NCBI GenBank assembly: GCA_903872345.1
Contig: CAIQKM010000081.1
Location: 1-53,000, forward strand
Source of the DNA: an uncultured Verrucomicrobia subdivision 3 bacterium
Lineage (GTDB): Bacteria; Verrucomicrobiota; Verrucomicrobiia; Limisphaerales; UBA11358
Length of the DNA: 53,000 nucleotides
Direction: 5' to 3'
The position numbers were made by a program, and so were the translations under genes. Positions 25,828 to 34,715 of this stretch are shown one piece after another. The notes under the pieces were generated by a model. The model saw only the letters and a list, made by a program, of their open reading frames with translations, did no database searches and was not told the origin of the DNA. Each line of letters opens with the position of its first letter. Within the stretch, counting starts at the first letter, position 1.

Positions 25828-26622
25828 ATGAAAACCCTATGTTTGGTGGCGGTCTTGGCGGCGGCGCCGGTTTGCTTTGGCCAGAGTTTTACCGAATCGT
25901 TTGATCTCAACCCGGCCCTCGGCGGCGCGGACCCCGGCGGCAATGCCCCCAGCGGCCAGTGGTACGTGGATCGTTCGGCCCCCGCGCTGTTTGCCTCCAC
26001 CAATTTTCTCGGCGACAACCGCCTGGTGGTGGGCGTGAATGGTTCCGACTACCTGTCCGATCCCGGCAGCCAGTTTTATGATACGCAGGGACGCAAGTAT
26101 TACCTGAATAACGCCCCCATTGGCACCAGCGTTTCCGCTCAACTTTACATCCCGTCCTCCTGGCAAAGCATCAACATGTCAGCCTCCATGTGGCTGACCG
26201 CTTATGATTCCTCCAGCAATCCCGCCGGCTATCCCATCGTCGGCTTTTACAGTTCCGGAACCGGCGCGAATTATCTGCGGGTTTGGGATGATGTCAGCGG
26301 TTACATCAACTTGAGCACGCCCGTTCAATGGGACAGTTGGAACACCCTGGCCATGACCTTTACGGGTAGCGGACTGGTTTACACCATCAACGGCCAGAAT
26401 GTCTTCACGGATACGGCGGTCACCGACAATGGCGGCGTGAGCATTGCCAACGTGATGTTTCAGGACCGCAACTACGGCACCAGCTTCAATGCCTACTGGG
26501 ACAATCTCACCGTCAACACCAACGGCGTGTCGCCGTCCCCCACTCCGGAACCGGCCTCCCTCGCGCTTGCCGGCATGGGCGCCGCCCTGCTGGGCCTGAA
26601 ACTATACCGCCGCCGTTCCTGA
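25828..26622 (+). CDS. PEP-CTERM sorted exported protein
   Basis: A 264-residue exported protein. Signal peptide 1-19 (MKTLCLVAVLAAAPVCFGQ). A beta-rich domain follows with WDDVSGYINLSTPVQWDSW and LAMTFTGSGLVYTINGQ, resembling a concanavalin/LamG-type sheet. The tail is a classic PEP-CTERM: TPEPASLALAGMGAALLG, then KLYRRRS. Such tails direct exosortase processing and surface release, usually linked with extracellular polysaccharide. A strong terminator follows at 26652. Confidence 0.88.
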   Translation: MKTLCLVAVLAAAPVCFGQSFTESFDLNPALGGADPGGNAPSGQWYVDRSAPALFASTNFLGDNRLVVGVNGSDYLSDPGSQFYDTQGRKYYLNNAPIGTSVSAQLYIPSSWQSINMSASMWLTAYDSSSNPAGYPIVGFYSSGTGANYLRVWDDVSGYINLSTPVQWDSWNTLAMTFTGSGLVYTINGQNVFTDTAVTDNGGVSIANVMFQDRNYGTSFNAYWDNLTVNTNGVSPSPTPEPASLALAGMGAALLGLKLYRRRS

Positions 26623-26651
26623 CCGGCCCTGGTTTTTTGACGTTTGGCTTC

Positions 26652-26686
26652 GGGTGTTGGATGTTTGCCATCCAACACCCTTTTTT
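26652..26686 (+). terminator. Rho-independent terminator after the PEP-CTERM gene
   Basis: GGGTGTTGGATG (26652-26663) and CATCCAACACCC (26669-26680) form a perfect 12-bp stem with a five-base loop, followed by TTTTTT. It lies between convergent genes. Confidence 0.92.
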
Positions 26687-26692
26687 GCACCC

Positions 26693-27532
26693 TCAGATCA
26701 ACACTCCGCGCCTGGGCAGAATGCTCATGGCATAGCGCCCGTCCTTGCGCCGCAGGGTCACCCGCGCGCCGAAAGTTTCGGACAGATGCTTCGCGGTTAG
26801 AATGCCGTTCTTCTCTCCGCTGGCCAGCACGCGACCGGCCTTCAGGGTCAGCACATGGGAGAATACCGGCATAATCTCCTCCACGTGATGCGTCACCAGC
26901 ACGAGGGTCGGAGCGTTTTTATCATGGCCCAGCCGTTGGATGAATTGCAGGAACTGTTCCCGCGCCGCCGGATCAAGGCCCGCGCAGGGTTCATCCAGAA
27001 TCAGCAGGCGCGGCCGGGCCATGAGCGCGCGGCCGATCAGCACCCGCTGCCGTTCCCCCTGCGAAAGCACCCGCCACGGCCGCTCCGCAAGGTGACCGCA
27101 CTCGACTTGCTGCAACAGTTTTAGCGCCTGCGCCCGTTCGCGCCGGGTGATCTTCCCCCAGAAATCAATCATGGCATATTTGCCGCTGGCCACGGTCTCG
27201 ATCGCCGGCTCGTCATCGCCCATCATCTGGCGCACCGAGGAACTGACAATGCCAATGCGCTTGCGCAGTTCCCGCCAATCGAAGCCGCCATAGGTCTTGC
27301 CCAGCAGGGAAATGTCCCCGGCCGTGGGCATGAGATATCCGGTAAGCGCACTGAGCAGGGAGGTTTTGCCGGAACCGTTGCCGCCGAGAATGACCCAATG
27401 CTGGCCGGGTTCCACCCGCCAGTTCACACCATCCAGAATGACCGTGCCGCTGCGCTCGATGCGCAATTGGGAAATGGCGAGTACGGGCGCCGCCGCTGAT
27501 TGGCGGGAAGGGGATTTGTCAGGATGACTCAT
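26693..27532 (-). CDS. ABC transporter ATP-binding protein (YlmA-like, orphan)
   Basis: The ATG at 27532 gives 279 residues. All ABC ATPase motifs are present: Walker A GGNGSGKTS, Q-loop region GIVSSSVRQ, signature LSQGERQRV, Walker B LLILDEPCAGLD and H-switch VTHHVEEI. The WGKITRRERAQALKLLQQV and THHVEEI...THVLTLKAGRV pattern resembles orphan YlmA/ModF-like ATPases. No permease or binding protein gene adjoins it, so the transported substrate, or a non-transport role, is unknown. It convergently faces the PEP-CTERM gene. Confidence 0.88.
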   Translation of the reverse strand: MSHPDKSPSRQSAAAPVLAISQLRIERSGTVILDGVNWRVEPGQHWVILGGNGSGKTSLLSALTGYLMPTAGDISLLGKTYGGFDWRELRKRIGIVSSSVRQMMGDDEPAIETVASGKYAMIDFWGKITRRERAQALKLLQQVECGHLAERPWRVLSQGERQRVLIGRALMARPRLLILDEPCAGLDPAAREQFLQFIQRLGHDKNAPTLVLVTHHVEEIMPVFSHVLTLKAGRVLASGEKNGILTAKHLSETFGARVTLRRKDGRYAMSILPRRGVLI

Positions 27533-27576
27533 GGGCGGTTGGATTGACAACAAGCGGCCGAAAAGTTTGTTTTGTT

Positions 27577-27675
27577 ACTCTCCCTCACCCCAACCCTCTC
27601 CCCAAGGGGAGGGCTTTGCATGGACACCCTTTTTGATCATTAGTCCACCGGTTCGGCCAATCCAGCGGCTTGATT
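27577..27675. repeat. Dispersed repeat, CCCTCACC/GGAGAGGG type
   Basis: It has CTCCCTCACCCCAACCCTC, a CTCTCCCC/GGGGAG inverted repeat, TGGACACCCTTT and CCAATCCAGCGGC, in the same order as at 14025-14122. It fills the space between the ABC ATPase and apt. Confidence 0.65.
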
Positions 27676-27707
27676 TACGAAAGACGCACCAACCGGCGCT
27701 CGCAAGG

Positions 27708-28238
27708 TCAATAGGTAACCAGCGAACGTACCGGCAAGCCGGCCAGCTTTTCACGACCATGCAGAAATTTGAGTTCAATCACAAACCCGATCCCCACGAT
27801 GTGCGCGCCCAACTTTTGCACCAGCGCGGCGGCGGCGGCGGCGGTGCCGCCCGTGGCCAGCAGATCGTCCAGCAGCAGAACCCGGGCCCCGGGCTTCAGG
27901 GCGTCCGTGTGGATGGCCACCGTGGCGTGGCCGTATTCCAGCGCGTAATCCTGCTCGATGGTGGTGTAGGGCAGCTTGCCCTTTTTGCGGACCGGGATGA
28001 AGCCGGCCTCGAGTTTCTTGGCGGCGGCGGCGGCGAAGATGAAGCCGCGCGCATCAATGCCCACCACGGCATCAATGCTGCCGGGGGCAAACCCTTCGGT
28101 CAGCAAATCAATGGAACTGGAAAACAGATGCGCATCCGCCAGCACCGGCGTGATGTCCTTGAACTGGATGCCGGGCTTGGGAAAATCCGGCACATTCCGG
28201 ATGGCTTGGGCGATTTCGGCGGCGGTGGCAATACTCAT
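27708..28238 (-). CDS. apt: Adenine phosphoribosyltransferase
   Basis: A 176-residue purine salvage enzyme making AMP from adenine and PRPP. Motifs: PDFPKPGIQFKDITPVL (18-34), GIDARGFIFAAAAA, RKKGKLPYTTIEQDYALEYG, and the PRPP-binding VLLLDDLLATGGTA. Length is as expected. It begins three bases after the stop of the sigma-factor gene, so the two are co-transcribed. Confidence 0.96.
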   Translation of the reverse strand: MSIATAAEIAQAIRNVPDFPKPGIQFKDITPVLADAHLFSSSIDLLTEGFAPGSIDAVVGIDARGFIFAAAAAKKLEAGFIPVRKKGKLPYTTIEQDYALEYGHATVAIHTDALKPGARVLLLDDLLATGGTAAAAAALVQKLGAHIVGIGFVIELKFLHGREKLAGLPVRSLVTY

Positions 28239-28241
28239 GAA

Positions 28242-29255
28242 TTAATCGGCGTTCTTGGTGGCTTCAAACTTTTCAATCATCTTGCGCAGCTTGCGCAGGG
28301 CGAGATTCTGAATCTGGCGGACGCGTTCGCGGGTGACGCCAAACTTGACGCCCACATCCTCCAGCGTGCGCTCGGAACCGCCATCGAGGCCAAACCGGTA
28401 GCGGAGAATCGTGGCTTCACGTTCATCGAGATGCTTGACCATGTCCTGCAACATGCCGGTGACCGTTTTGTCCTCCAGCTCGTCGTAGGGGTTGATGGCG
28501 CGTTCGTCTTCCACAATCTCGGAATAATTGTTGGAATCATCATCGCCCACCGGCGCATCGAGCGAGGCGGGCCGGATGGAGGCGGTGCGCATCTGCGAGA
28601 CGCGGGCGGCGGTGGTGCCGAGTTCGGCGGCCAATTCCTCGTCCGTGGGTTCGCGACCGAGCTCCTCCTGCATGCGCATGGCCGCGCGGCGCATCTTGGA
28701 AATCTTGTCCACCAAGTGTACGGGCAGCCGGATGGTCTTGGACTGGTTCGCCAGCGCGCGCTTGATGGCCTGCTTGATCCACCAGGAGCCGTAGGTGGAC
28801 AATTTGCCACCCTTCGCGGGGTCGAAGCGCTCCACGGCCTTCATGAGGCCGATGTTGCCTTCGCTAATGAGATCCAGCAGCGGCAGGCCGAGGCCTTCGT
28901 AATCGCGGGCGATTTTCACGACCAGGCGCAGGTTGGCCTTGATCATGTGTTCGCGCGCCTTCTTGTCGCCCTTCTTGATGCGGGCGGCGAGTTCGATTTC
29001 CTCCTGGGCGGTGATGAGCTTGGTTTGGCCGATTTCGCGCAGGTACAGCTTGATGGCGGAATCGCCTTCATGGCGCTCAATCTCGCGGCGGATGAAAGTG
29101 GTGGTGTCCCCGGTGGTAACGGGGGCAGGCGGAACGTTCCCCGGGGTTTCTTCAAACATGGGAACGGGCGCCGGGGGAGGCTGAGTTGCAGGTTCGGCCG
29201 GAACGGTTTTCTTCCGGGACTGGACCGGCTTTTTGATGAATTTGGTGGCCGCCAT
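28242..29255 (-). CDS. Sigma-70 family RNA polymerase sigma factor (RpoD/RpoS group)
   Basis: The ATG at 29255 gives 337 residues; codons further upstream overlap the rpmE leader. After a Lys/Pro-rich head come region 1.2 ([20 protein letters not shown]), region 2 ([50 protein letters not shown]), region 3 and region 4 ([39 protein letters not shown]). It lacks region 1.1 and the non-conserved region of primary RpoD, so it is a short group 1 or group 2 factor. Which one is undecided. It is upstream of apt and divergent from rpmE. Confidence 0.92.
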   Translation of the reverse strand: MAATKFIKKPVQSRKKTVPAEPATQPPPAPVPMFEETPGNVPPAPVTTGDTTTFIRREIERHEGDSAIKLYLREIGQTKLITAQEEIELAARIKKGDKKAREHMIKANLRLVVKIARDYEGLGLPLLDLISEGNIGLMKAVERFDPAKGGKLSTYGSWWIKQAIKRALANQSKTIRLPVHLVDKISKMRRAAMRMQEELGREPTDEELAAELGTTAARVSQMRTASIRPASLDAPVGDDDSNNYSEIVEDERAINPYDELEDKTVTGMLQDMVKHLDEREATILRYRFGLDGGSERTLEDVGVKFGVTRERVRQIQNLALRKLRKMIEKFEATKNAD

Positions 29256-29344
29256 TAGCGGGTAAAAAATGGGGCCGGAAGGCCCGGGCCGCAAGCAAAA
29301 TAACCCGTAAAAACGCCCTTCCGCGAGACACTGCAAATTCCCGC

Positions 29345-29373
29345 TTGTCATGCGCCGGATTTCAGGCATATTG
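29345..29373 (+). promoter_or_regulatory. Candidate promoter of rpmE
   Basis: TTGTCA (29345-29350), 17 bases, then ATATTG (29368-29373). Transcription would begin only about seven bases before the rpmE ATG at 29387, a nearly leaderless message. Confidence 0.3.
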
Positions 29374-29386
29374 TCAGCCCATTTTT

Positions 29387-29629
29387 ATGAAGACGGACAT
29401 ACATCCGAAATATGTGGACGCCGAGATCCGTTGCGCCTGCGGCAACGTGATCAAAACCCGTTCCACCCGACACACCATTATCGTTGGTATTTGCAACGCC
29501 TGCCATCCGTTTTACACGGGTCAGCAGAAGTTCGTGGATACCGCCGGCCGCGTGGACAAGTTCCAGCAGCGTCTGGCCAAGACCCAGGCCGCCCAGGCCG
29601 AGGCCGCCTCCAAGAAAAAGAAGAAGTAG
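29387..29629 (+). CDS. rpmE: Ribosomal protein L31, zinc-binding form
   Basis: 80 residues from the ATG at 29387; 14 more codons are open upstream but would extend beyond the family N-terminus, [20 protein letters not shown]. Zinc ligands C16, C18, C36 and C39 (CAC and CNAC) mark the C+ form. The tail is Lys/Ala-rich and ends in SKKKKK, longer than the E. coli tail. A strong terminator follows. prfA comes next on the same strand, a common neighbour. Confidence 0.96.
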   Translation: MKTDIHPKYVDAEIRCACGNVIKTRSTRHTIIVGICNACHPFYTGQQKFVDTAGRVDKFQQRLAKTQAAQAEAASKKKKK

Positions 29630-29645
29630 CCCCCCGGCTTTCCAC

Positions 29646-29688
29646 CCGCCTGCACCCGGCCCGTGCCGGGAGCAGGCGGTTTCTTTTT
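29646..29688 (+). terminator. Rho-independent terminator after rpmE
   Basis: CCGCCTGCACCCGGC (29646-29660) pairs with GCCGGGAGCAGGCGG (29665-29679), with one mismatch and a four-base loop, then TTTCTTTTT. Confidence 0.92.
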
Positions 29689-29747
29689 CCCCCGACCGTT
29701 CTCCAAAACGGTCCCGTACCGGCTGAATTCATCATTGTCAGGCTGTC

Positions 29748-30827
29748 ATGGATCTGCGCCCGCATATTGAGAGGTTCCGCAAGCGGTTTGCGGAGGTTGA
29801 ATCCTTGTTGAGCGATCCCAAGGTGTTCGACAATCCGCAGAACGCCCAGGAACTCTCCCGCGAATACGCCCGCCTCAAAGACCTGGTCGCGGCGGGCGGC
29901 GCGTATTTGAAAGTGGTGACTGATCTGGAGGAAAACCGCGTATTGCTCAAGAGCGAACAGGCGGAATCCGAACTGGCCGCCATGGCCCGCGAGGAAATCA
30001 CCCGGCTCACCGAGGAAGAAAAGAAACTCACCCAGCAGCTCATGTTCGGCCTCGTGCCGCCGAACCCCGTGGATTCCCGCAACACCATCGTGGAAATCCG
30101 CGCCGGCGCCGGCGGCAGCGAATCCGCCCTCTTTGCCGCCGACCTCTACCGCATGTACTGCCGCTATGCCGAAACGCAGGGCTGGAAGGTGGAGACCATG
30201 GATTCCAATTCTTCCGACCTGGGCGGCTTCCGCGAAGTGATTTTTCTCGTCACGGGCGCCGACGTTTACAAGCGCCTGAAATACGAGAGCGGCGTCCACC
30301 GCGTGCAACGCGTGCCCGCCACCGAGGCGCAGGGCCGCATCCACACCAGCACCGCCACCGTGGCCGTATTGCCGGAAGCCGAGGAAGTGGACGTGCAGAT
30401 CAATCCGGACGATTTGGAAATCAGCGTCTGCCGCGCCTCCGGCAAGGGTGGCCAGGGCGTGAACACCACCGACTCCGCCGTGCAAATCCAGCACATCCCC
30501 TCCGGCCTGACTGTGCGCTGCGCCGATGAACGTTCCCAGTTGAAGAACAAGGCCAAGGCCCTGACCGTCCTGCGTTCCCGCCTGCTGGAACTGAAGATCG
30601 CCGAGGAAAACGCCAAGTACGCCGCCCACCGCAAACAGCAGGTCGGCACCGGCGAGCGGAATGAAAAAATCCGCACCTACAATTTCCCGCAGAACCGCGT
30701 GACCGATCATCGCATCGAAGTCACACTCTACAACCTTTCCACCTTCATTGACGGCGACATCGACGAACTCGTGGTGCCGCTGATGACGAATGACATGGAA
30801 ATGAAGCTGGCGGATTTGAAGATTTAA
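29748..30827 (+). CDS. prfA: Peptide chain release factor 1
   Basis: A 359-residue class I release factor reading UAA and UAG. The stop-codon tripeptide P190-A191-T192 (VPATEAQGRIHTST) identifies RF1 rather than RF2, which has SPF. The catalytic GGQ is at 234-236 (SGKGGQGVNTTDSAV). The N-terminal helical domain (LRPHIERFRKRFAEVESLL) and domain 2 start EIRAGAGGSESALFAADLY are complete. Downstream, the hydrolase gene starts seven bases after the stop, so the genes form an operon. Confidence 0.97.
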   Translation: MDLRPHIERFRKRFAEVESLLSDPKVFDNPQNAQELSREYARLKDLVAAGGAYLKVVTDLEENRVLLKSEQAESELAAMAREEITRLTEEEKKLTQQLMFGLVPPNPVDSRNTIVEIRAGAGGSESALFAADLYRMYCRYAETQGWKVETMDSNSSDLGGFREVIFLVTGADVYKRLKYESGVHRVQRVPATEAQGRIHTSTATVAVLPEAEEVDVQINPDDLEISVCRASGKGGQGVNTTDSAVQIQHIPSGLTVRCADERSQLKNKAKALTVLRSRLLELKIAEENAKYAAHRKQQVGTGERNEKIRTYNFPQNRVTDHRIEVTLYNLSTFIDGDIDELVVPLMTNDMEMKLADLKI

Positions 30828-30834
30828 TCCGGCC

Positions 30835-31731
30835 ATGAGTTCCGCCGCCGGCAATCAGGGATCCAAGTGGCAGCGTCTCCGGAATAAGCTTCTGGCCGGC
30901 GGATTATCCGGCCTGCTGCTGGGACTGCTCGCCGCGTGGATTGTCGGCGGCATCCTGTGTCTGCCCGCCAATCATCCTGTAACCGCCCCCAAGGATTTGC
31001 CCTTGGAATCCGTCACCTTTCCCAGCACCAGCGGCACCACCATCCACGGCTGGCTGCTGTCCGCCGCCACCAACCATGGCGTGATTGTGCTGCAACATGG
31101 CGTGCGGGCCGACCGCTCGACCTTGGTTGACCGGGCCAAGTTGTTTTCGCAAGCCGGCTATGCCGTGCTGCTGTTTGATTTTCAGGCGCACGGCGAAAGC
31201 CGGGGCAATGTCATCACCTTCGGCTACCTCGAAAGCCGCGATGCCCAGGCGGCCGTGAAATACGCCAAAGTACGCTTTCCCGGCCAACCCGTGGCCGTGG
31301 TGGGCGTTTCGCTTGGTGCTGCTGCCGCCGTATTGGCGGATCCCGCCTTGGACGTGCAGGCGCTGGTGTTGGAGATGATGTATCCGGACATCGTGACCGC
31401 CACCAAGGATCGAATCGAGATGCGTCTGGGCCGCCCGGGCCGCCTGCTCTCGCCGTTGCTAACCTGCCAGATCAAACTGCGTACCGGTTGCAGCCCGAAC
31501 GAGTTGCGTCCGATTGACCGGGTGGGTAAAATCACCGTGCCAAAATTATTTCTGGCGGGCACGGAGGATCACGACACCAAATTTGCCGAGGCGCAGGAAA
31601 TATTTGCGCAGGCGGCCGAACCGAAGCAATTTGTCCCGTTTAACGGCGCACGGCATGTGGATCTGTATGCATTTGCCCCGGACCAATACCAAAAACTGGT
31701 GCTGGAATTTTTAGCCGATCATTTGAAATGA
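30835..31731 (+). CDS. Alpha/beta hydrolase, membrane-anchored
   Basis: A 298-residue serine hydrolase with an N-terminal membrane helix (about 20-38, LSGLLLGLLAAWIVGGILCL). Catalytic residues: S159 in VVGVSLGAAAA, D245 or D247 in LAGTEDHDT and H274 in GARHVDLY; the oxyanion strand is VLQHGVRADRST. The pattern is that of the BAAT/YqkD-like group. Its substrate is unknown. It starts seven bases after prfA and overlaps the next gene by four. Confidence 0.85.
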   Translation: MSSAAGNQGSKWQRLRNKLLAGGLSGLLLGLLAAWIVGGILCLPANHPVTAPKDLPLESVTFPSTSGTTIHGWLLSAATNHGVIVLQHGVRADRSTLVDRAKLFSQAGYAVLLFDFQAHGESRGNVITFGYLESRDAQAAVKYAKVRFPGQPVAVVGVSLGAAAAVLADPALDVQALVLEMMYPDIVTATKDRIEMRLGRPGRLLSPLLTCQIKLRTGCSPNELRPIDRVGKITVPKLFLAGTEDHDTKFAEAQEIFAQAAEPKQFVPFNGARHVDLYAFAPDQYQKLVLEFLADHLK

Positions 31732-32309
31732 AAAACGAATTATTTGAACCGCAAGGACTGGTATTTGACTGCGATGGCACCCTGGCCGACACCATGCCGC
31801 TGCATTGGCGCGCGTGGCAAATCGTGACCAAGAAGCACGGCCTGCTGTTTCCCGAGGACCGCTTTTATTCCCTCGGCGGCGTGCCCTCGCGCGACATCCT
31901 GAAGATGCTTGCCGAGGAACAGGGCGTGACACTCGACCACTTGGCCGTCGCCCATGAAAAGGAAAACGCCTACCTGCCGCTCATGTCCCAAGTGCAACCC
32001 ATCCATGCCGTGGTGGAAATTGCCAGGGCGAACTTCGGCAAAATCCCCATGGCCGTTGCCTCCGGTGGCACACAACCGATCATCGTGCAGGTGCTGGAGC
32101 ATTTAAAAATTCGCCATCTGTTCGGAGCCGTGGTGACCAGCGAAATGGTGAAGCACCAAAAGCCCGCGCCCGACATTTTCCTCGAAGCCGCCCACCGCAT
32201 CGGCGTGGACCCGAAACGCTGCCGCGGCTTTGAAGACACCGATCTCGGCATGACCGCCATCCGCTCCGCCGGCATGGACGCCGTGGACGTGCGGACATTG
32301 CTGGTCTGA
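31728..32309 (+). CDS. HAD-superfamily sugar phosphatase/phosphoglucomutase-like
   Basis: A 193-residue HAD hydrolase, subfamily with an alpha-helical cap. Motif I is VFDCDGTLADT (D14 nucleophile, D16 acid/base), motif II MAVASGGTQ, motif III near KHQKPAPDIF and motif IV CRGFEDTDLGMTAIRSAGM. The cap begins PLHWRAWQIVTKKHG. The pattern is close to YqaB (fructose-1-phosphate phosphatase) and beta-phosphoglucomutases; the substrate is not decided. The ATG overlaps the hydrolase stop (ATGA), giving translational coupling. Confidence 0.9.
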   Translation: MKNELFEPQGLVFDCDGTLADTMPLHWRAWQIVTKKHGLLFPEDRFYSLGGVPSRDILKMLAEEQGVTLDHLAVAHEKENAYLPLMSQVQPIHAVVEIARANFGKIPMAVASGGTQPIIVQVLEHLKIRHLFGAVVTSEMVKHQKPAPDIFLEAAHRIGVDPKRCRGFEDTDLGMTAIRSAGMDAVDVRTLLV

Positions 32310-32612
32310 TTCCACAAAGTTGCCGCGCCTGCGGACTGTTTTCAGAGTGCCAACACTGTCGCAAAGCGACTGAATGATAATAGCCCGGCGTTTCAACGCC
32401 GGGTTCGGTGTTGAAACGGGATCCGTCCCAGCGGGACGGCTGATGTCATGCGGCAGTGGCAGTTCAGCCGCCCCGGTGGGGCTGACTTTCAATTGTGCGC
32501 TCTATTGTCGGTAGCGCCTCCGGCGTCATACCTGTGCAAAATCGGTTTTCGATTAAAAAAAGAGCGCAGAGATAAAATTGTATCTCTGCGCTCTTTGCGT
32601 TCTGCGGTCAAA
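32310..32612. repeat. Intergenic hairpin cluster
   Basis: No gene is seen. Four hairpins lie in a row: CCCGGCGTT/AACGCCGGG (32384-32403), CCGTCCC/GGGACGG (32423-32439), TCAGCC/GGCTGA (about 32463-32484) and the purH terminator (32559-32596). The first three resemble intergenic elements common in Verrucomicrobia. Confidence 0.6.
32555..32596 (-). terminator. Rho-independent terminator of purH
   Basis: A perfect 16-bp stem (32559-32574 with 32581-32596, AAAGAGCGCAGAGATA and its inverse) with a six-base loop. On the minus strand it is followed by a T run (A run at 32555-32560). Confidence 0.92.
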
Positions 32613-34160
32613 TCAATGCCGGAAATGCCGCGCCCCGGTAAACGCCATGGCCATGCCGCGCGCATCAGCGGCGGCGATCACATCGGCATCCTTCACCGAC
32701 CCGCCCGGCTGAATGGCGGCGGTGGCGCCGGCATCGGCGGCGGCCAGCAGGCCGTCCGGGAACGGGAAGAAAGCATCGCTGCACACCACGCTGCCGGCCA
32801 GCGGCAGTTTCGCCTCGCCCGCCTTCCACACGGCGATGCGGCTGGAATCCACGCGGCTCATCTGGCCCGCGCCGGTGCCCAGCGTGCGGTCGGAGCCGCA
32901 GTACAGGATGGCGTTCGACTTCAAATGCTTCACCACGCGCCAGCCAAACAGCATGGCTTTCAGCTCGGCCTCGGTCGGCTGCCGTTTGGTGACGAACTTG
33001 AGGTCGGCCACGCCGGTGGTCTTCAGATCGCGCTGCTGAAGCAGATAGGAATCCGCGCCCACGCTGCGGACATCCCACGGCTGGGCGGCGAGCACGTCCT
33101 TGGTCACCTTGAGCAACCGCAGGTTTTTCTTCTTTTGCAGGATGGCCAGCGCTTCCGGCGAAAAATCCGGAGCCACGATCACTTCGCTGAAAATTTCGGA
33201 GATGGCCTCGGCCACGGCGGCATCGAGCGGCTGGTTCACGGCAATGATGCCGCCGAACGGCGCCTGCTTGTCGGTGGCGAACGCCTTGTCCCACGCCTCG
33301 CGCAGATTCGCACCCTGGCCGATGCCGCACGGATTCGTGTGCTTCAGGATGGCCAGCGTCGGGAGGTCGCCCCGGAATTCGGCGATCAACGCGGCGGCGG
33401 CGGTGAGGTCCAGAATGTTGTTGTAGGACAATTCCTTGCCATGGAGCTGGTGAAAATAGTCGTGAAACTTGCCGTAGAGCGCGGCGGTCTGGTGCGGATT
33501 TTCGCCGTAGCGCAGGGGCTGCGCCAGCGGGGCGGAAATGGTCAGCACCTGCGGCAGGGCATTTTTGTCGGCGGAAAATGCCTTCTGCAAATGCGCGGCA
33601 ATGGCGGCGTCGTAGGCGGCGGTGCGGGCATAGACCTTGGCGGCCAGCTTGCGGCGCACTTCCAAGGTGGTGTTGCCGGTCTGGGCGACGAGGGCGGACA
33701 CCTCGGCGTAATCCGCCGGATCCACAATTACCGTGACGCTGTCATGATTCTTGGCCGCGCTGCGGAGCATGGAGGGACCGCCGATGTCAATGTTCTCAAT
33801 CGCATCGTGCAGGCTCACGTTGGGCTTGGCGACCGTGGCTTCGAAGGGATAGAGATTCACCACCACCAGGTCAATGGGCGTGATGCCGTGCTCTTTCACG
33901 GCACTTTCGTGCGTGGCGTTGCCGCGAATGTAAAGCAGGCCGCCGTGGACGAGGGGATGCAGCGTCTTCACCCGGCCGTCGAGCATCTCGGGAAAGCCGG
34001 TGTGATCGCTGATGTCCTTGACCGTCAACCCGGCCTCCCGGAGGGCCTTGGCGGTGCCGCCGGTGGAGATCAATTCCACCCCGTTGGCGGCCAGCACCTG
34101 GGCAAAGGCGACGAGGCCGGTTTTGTCGGAAACAGAAAGCAAAGCGCGTTGGATTTTCAC
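32613..34160 (-). CDS. purH: Bifunctional AICAR transformylase/IMP cyclohydrolase
   Basis: A 515-residue enzyme for the last two steps of IMP synthesis. The N-terminal IMP cyclohydrolase domain opens [20 protein letters not shown] and has [37 protein letters not shown] and [14 protein letters not shown]. The transformylase domain has [28 protein letters not shown] (catalytic Lys-His), [15 protein letters not shown] and the C-terminal [20 protein letters not shown]. Full length. It is transcribed divergently from thrS and ends at a strong terminator. Confidence 0.97.
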   Translation of the reverse strand: MKIQRALLSVSDKTGLVAFAQVLAANGVELISTGGTAKALREAGLTVKDISDHTGFPEMLDGRVKTLHPLVHGGLLYIRGNATHESAVKEHGITPIDLVVVNLYPFEATVAKPNVSLHDAIENIDIGGPSMLRSAAKNHDSVTVIVDPADYAEVSALVAQTGNTTLEVRRKLAAKVYARTAAYDAAIAAHLQKAFSADKNALPQVLTISAPLAQPLRYGENPHQTAALYGKFHDYFHQLHGKELSYNNILDLTAAAALIAEFRGDLPTLAILKHTNPCGIGQGANLREAWDKAFATDKQAPFGGIIAVNQPLDAAVAEAISEIFSEVIVAPDFSPEALAILQKKKNLRLLKVTKDVLAAQPWDVRSVGADSYLLQQRDLKTTGVADLKFVTKRQPTEAELKAMLFGWRVVKHLKSNAILYCGSDRTLGTGAGQMSRVDSSRIAVWKAGEAKLPLAGSVVCSDAFFPFPDGLLAAADAGATAAIQPGGSVKDADVIAAADARGMAMAFTGARHFRH

Positions 34161-34511
34161 GCCCGTAAAAATCTACGCCGGGAGCGATTCCGTCAATTCT
34201 CAAATGCGGGTTGGCCGGCAGCAGGGAGAAGGAAAGCCAAAAAATGTGGCAGGAAAGGATTGTGTGGGAACATTGATAGCAAGTTATACCCAGAGCTGTC
34301 AAATCCACCAAACGCCGGCAGCAGGGCGGAGGTGCCCCTCGCCCATACTTTCGATCAGCAGCTCCAAAAACGATTAGGCCGTCGAAATGACTCTTTGCGT
34401 TCGTCAAGCCACCCCCTGCTTTATGATTGGCACAGAATTATGGGTACCCTCACCTCGCATCTCGTAAAATTGAGGTTTGCCAAGCGCGTCCGTTTTTACT
34501 AGGGTGATTCC
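34161..34511. other. Divergent intergenic region between purH and the thrS leader
   Basis: Holds both promoters, but I could not place them with confidence. A weak candidate for the thrS side is TTGAGG (34470-34475), 17 bases, then TTTTTA (34493-34498). It would put the transcript start very close to the leader-peptide ribosome-binding site, so the real promoter may lie further upstream. Confidence 0.3.
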
Positions 34512-34547
34512 GTGCCCGTTCAACTGAACACCACGACTACGATTTAG
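34512..34547 (+). CDS. Threonine-rich leader peptide of thrS
   Basis: An 11-codon ORF starting with GTG and ending with TAG that reads (V/M)PVQLNTTTTI. Codons 7-10 are four threonines in a row (ACC ACG ACT ACG, 34530-34541). AGGGTG (34501-34506) five bases before the GTG can serve as ribosome-binding site. An in-frame TAG at 34500-34502 closes the frame upstream. The ORF is followed at once by two hairpins, the second with a T run, and then by threonyl-tRNA synthetase. This is the classic layout of translation-coupled attenuation: ribosome stalling at Thr codons when charged tRNA-Thr is short would favour read-through into thrS. The run of Thr codons is seen directly; the mechanism is inferred. 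Confidence 0.72.
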   Translation: MPVQLNTTTTI

Positions 34548-34574
34548 CGTTCATTCCCTCATCGGAATGAACGC
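34547..34574 (+). promoter_or_regulatory. Leader hairpin 1 of the thrS attenuator
   Basis: GCGTTCATTCC (34547-34557) pairs perfectly with GGAATGAACGC (34564-34574). It starts at the last base of the leader stop codon, so a ribosome at that stop would cover its left arm. Its right arm contains AACGC, which can also pair with GGCGTT of the terminator stem. Confidence 0.7.
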
Positions 34575-34576
34575 CC

Positions 34577-34611
34577 ACGCCTCCCACCCACGTGCGAGGC
34601 GTTTTTGTTTT
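34577..34611 (+). terminator. Attenuator terminator upstream of thrS
   Basis: ACGCCTC (34577-34583) pairs with GAGGCGT (34596-34602), and TTTTTGTTTT follows. It lies 120 bases before the thrS ATG, so it would stop transcripts before the gene. The 7-bp stem is GC-rich but has a 12-base loop. Confidence 0.65.
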
Positions 34612-34620
34612 GGAAAAACC

Positions 34621-34715
34621 AACCACGAATGAACACCAAGCAACACGAATCCAACCCGGGCGGCAATCTCCGGGAAGCTCAAAGCATTGGTGTGCATTCG
34701 TGTCCATTTGTGGTT
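34621..34715. repeat. AACCACGAATGAACAC-type inverted repeat
   Basis: AACCACGAATGAACACC at 34621 faces ATTCGTGTCCATTTGTGGTT ending at 34715, an imperfect inverted pair. I recall this repeat type as abundant in verrucomicrobial intergenic DNA. Here it lies between the attenuator and the thrS start. Confidence 0.65.

Noticed and set aside
27531..29258. 575-residue plus-strand ORF opposite apt and the sigma factor
   Set aside because: It crosses two real genes and a repeat; no recognisable domain.
32448..34502. 684-residue plus-strand ORF opposite purH, reaching into the thrS leader
   Set aside because: purH is certain and the ORF has a shadow composition.
34501..34514. T-box riboswitch before thrS, from the AGGGTGATTCCGTG string
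   Set aside because: It resembles the T-box AGGGTGGNACCGCG but lacks the TGGN that pairs with the tRNA end, and there is no long stem I. The Thr-rich leader peptide explains the region better.
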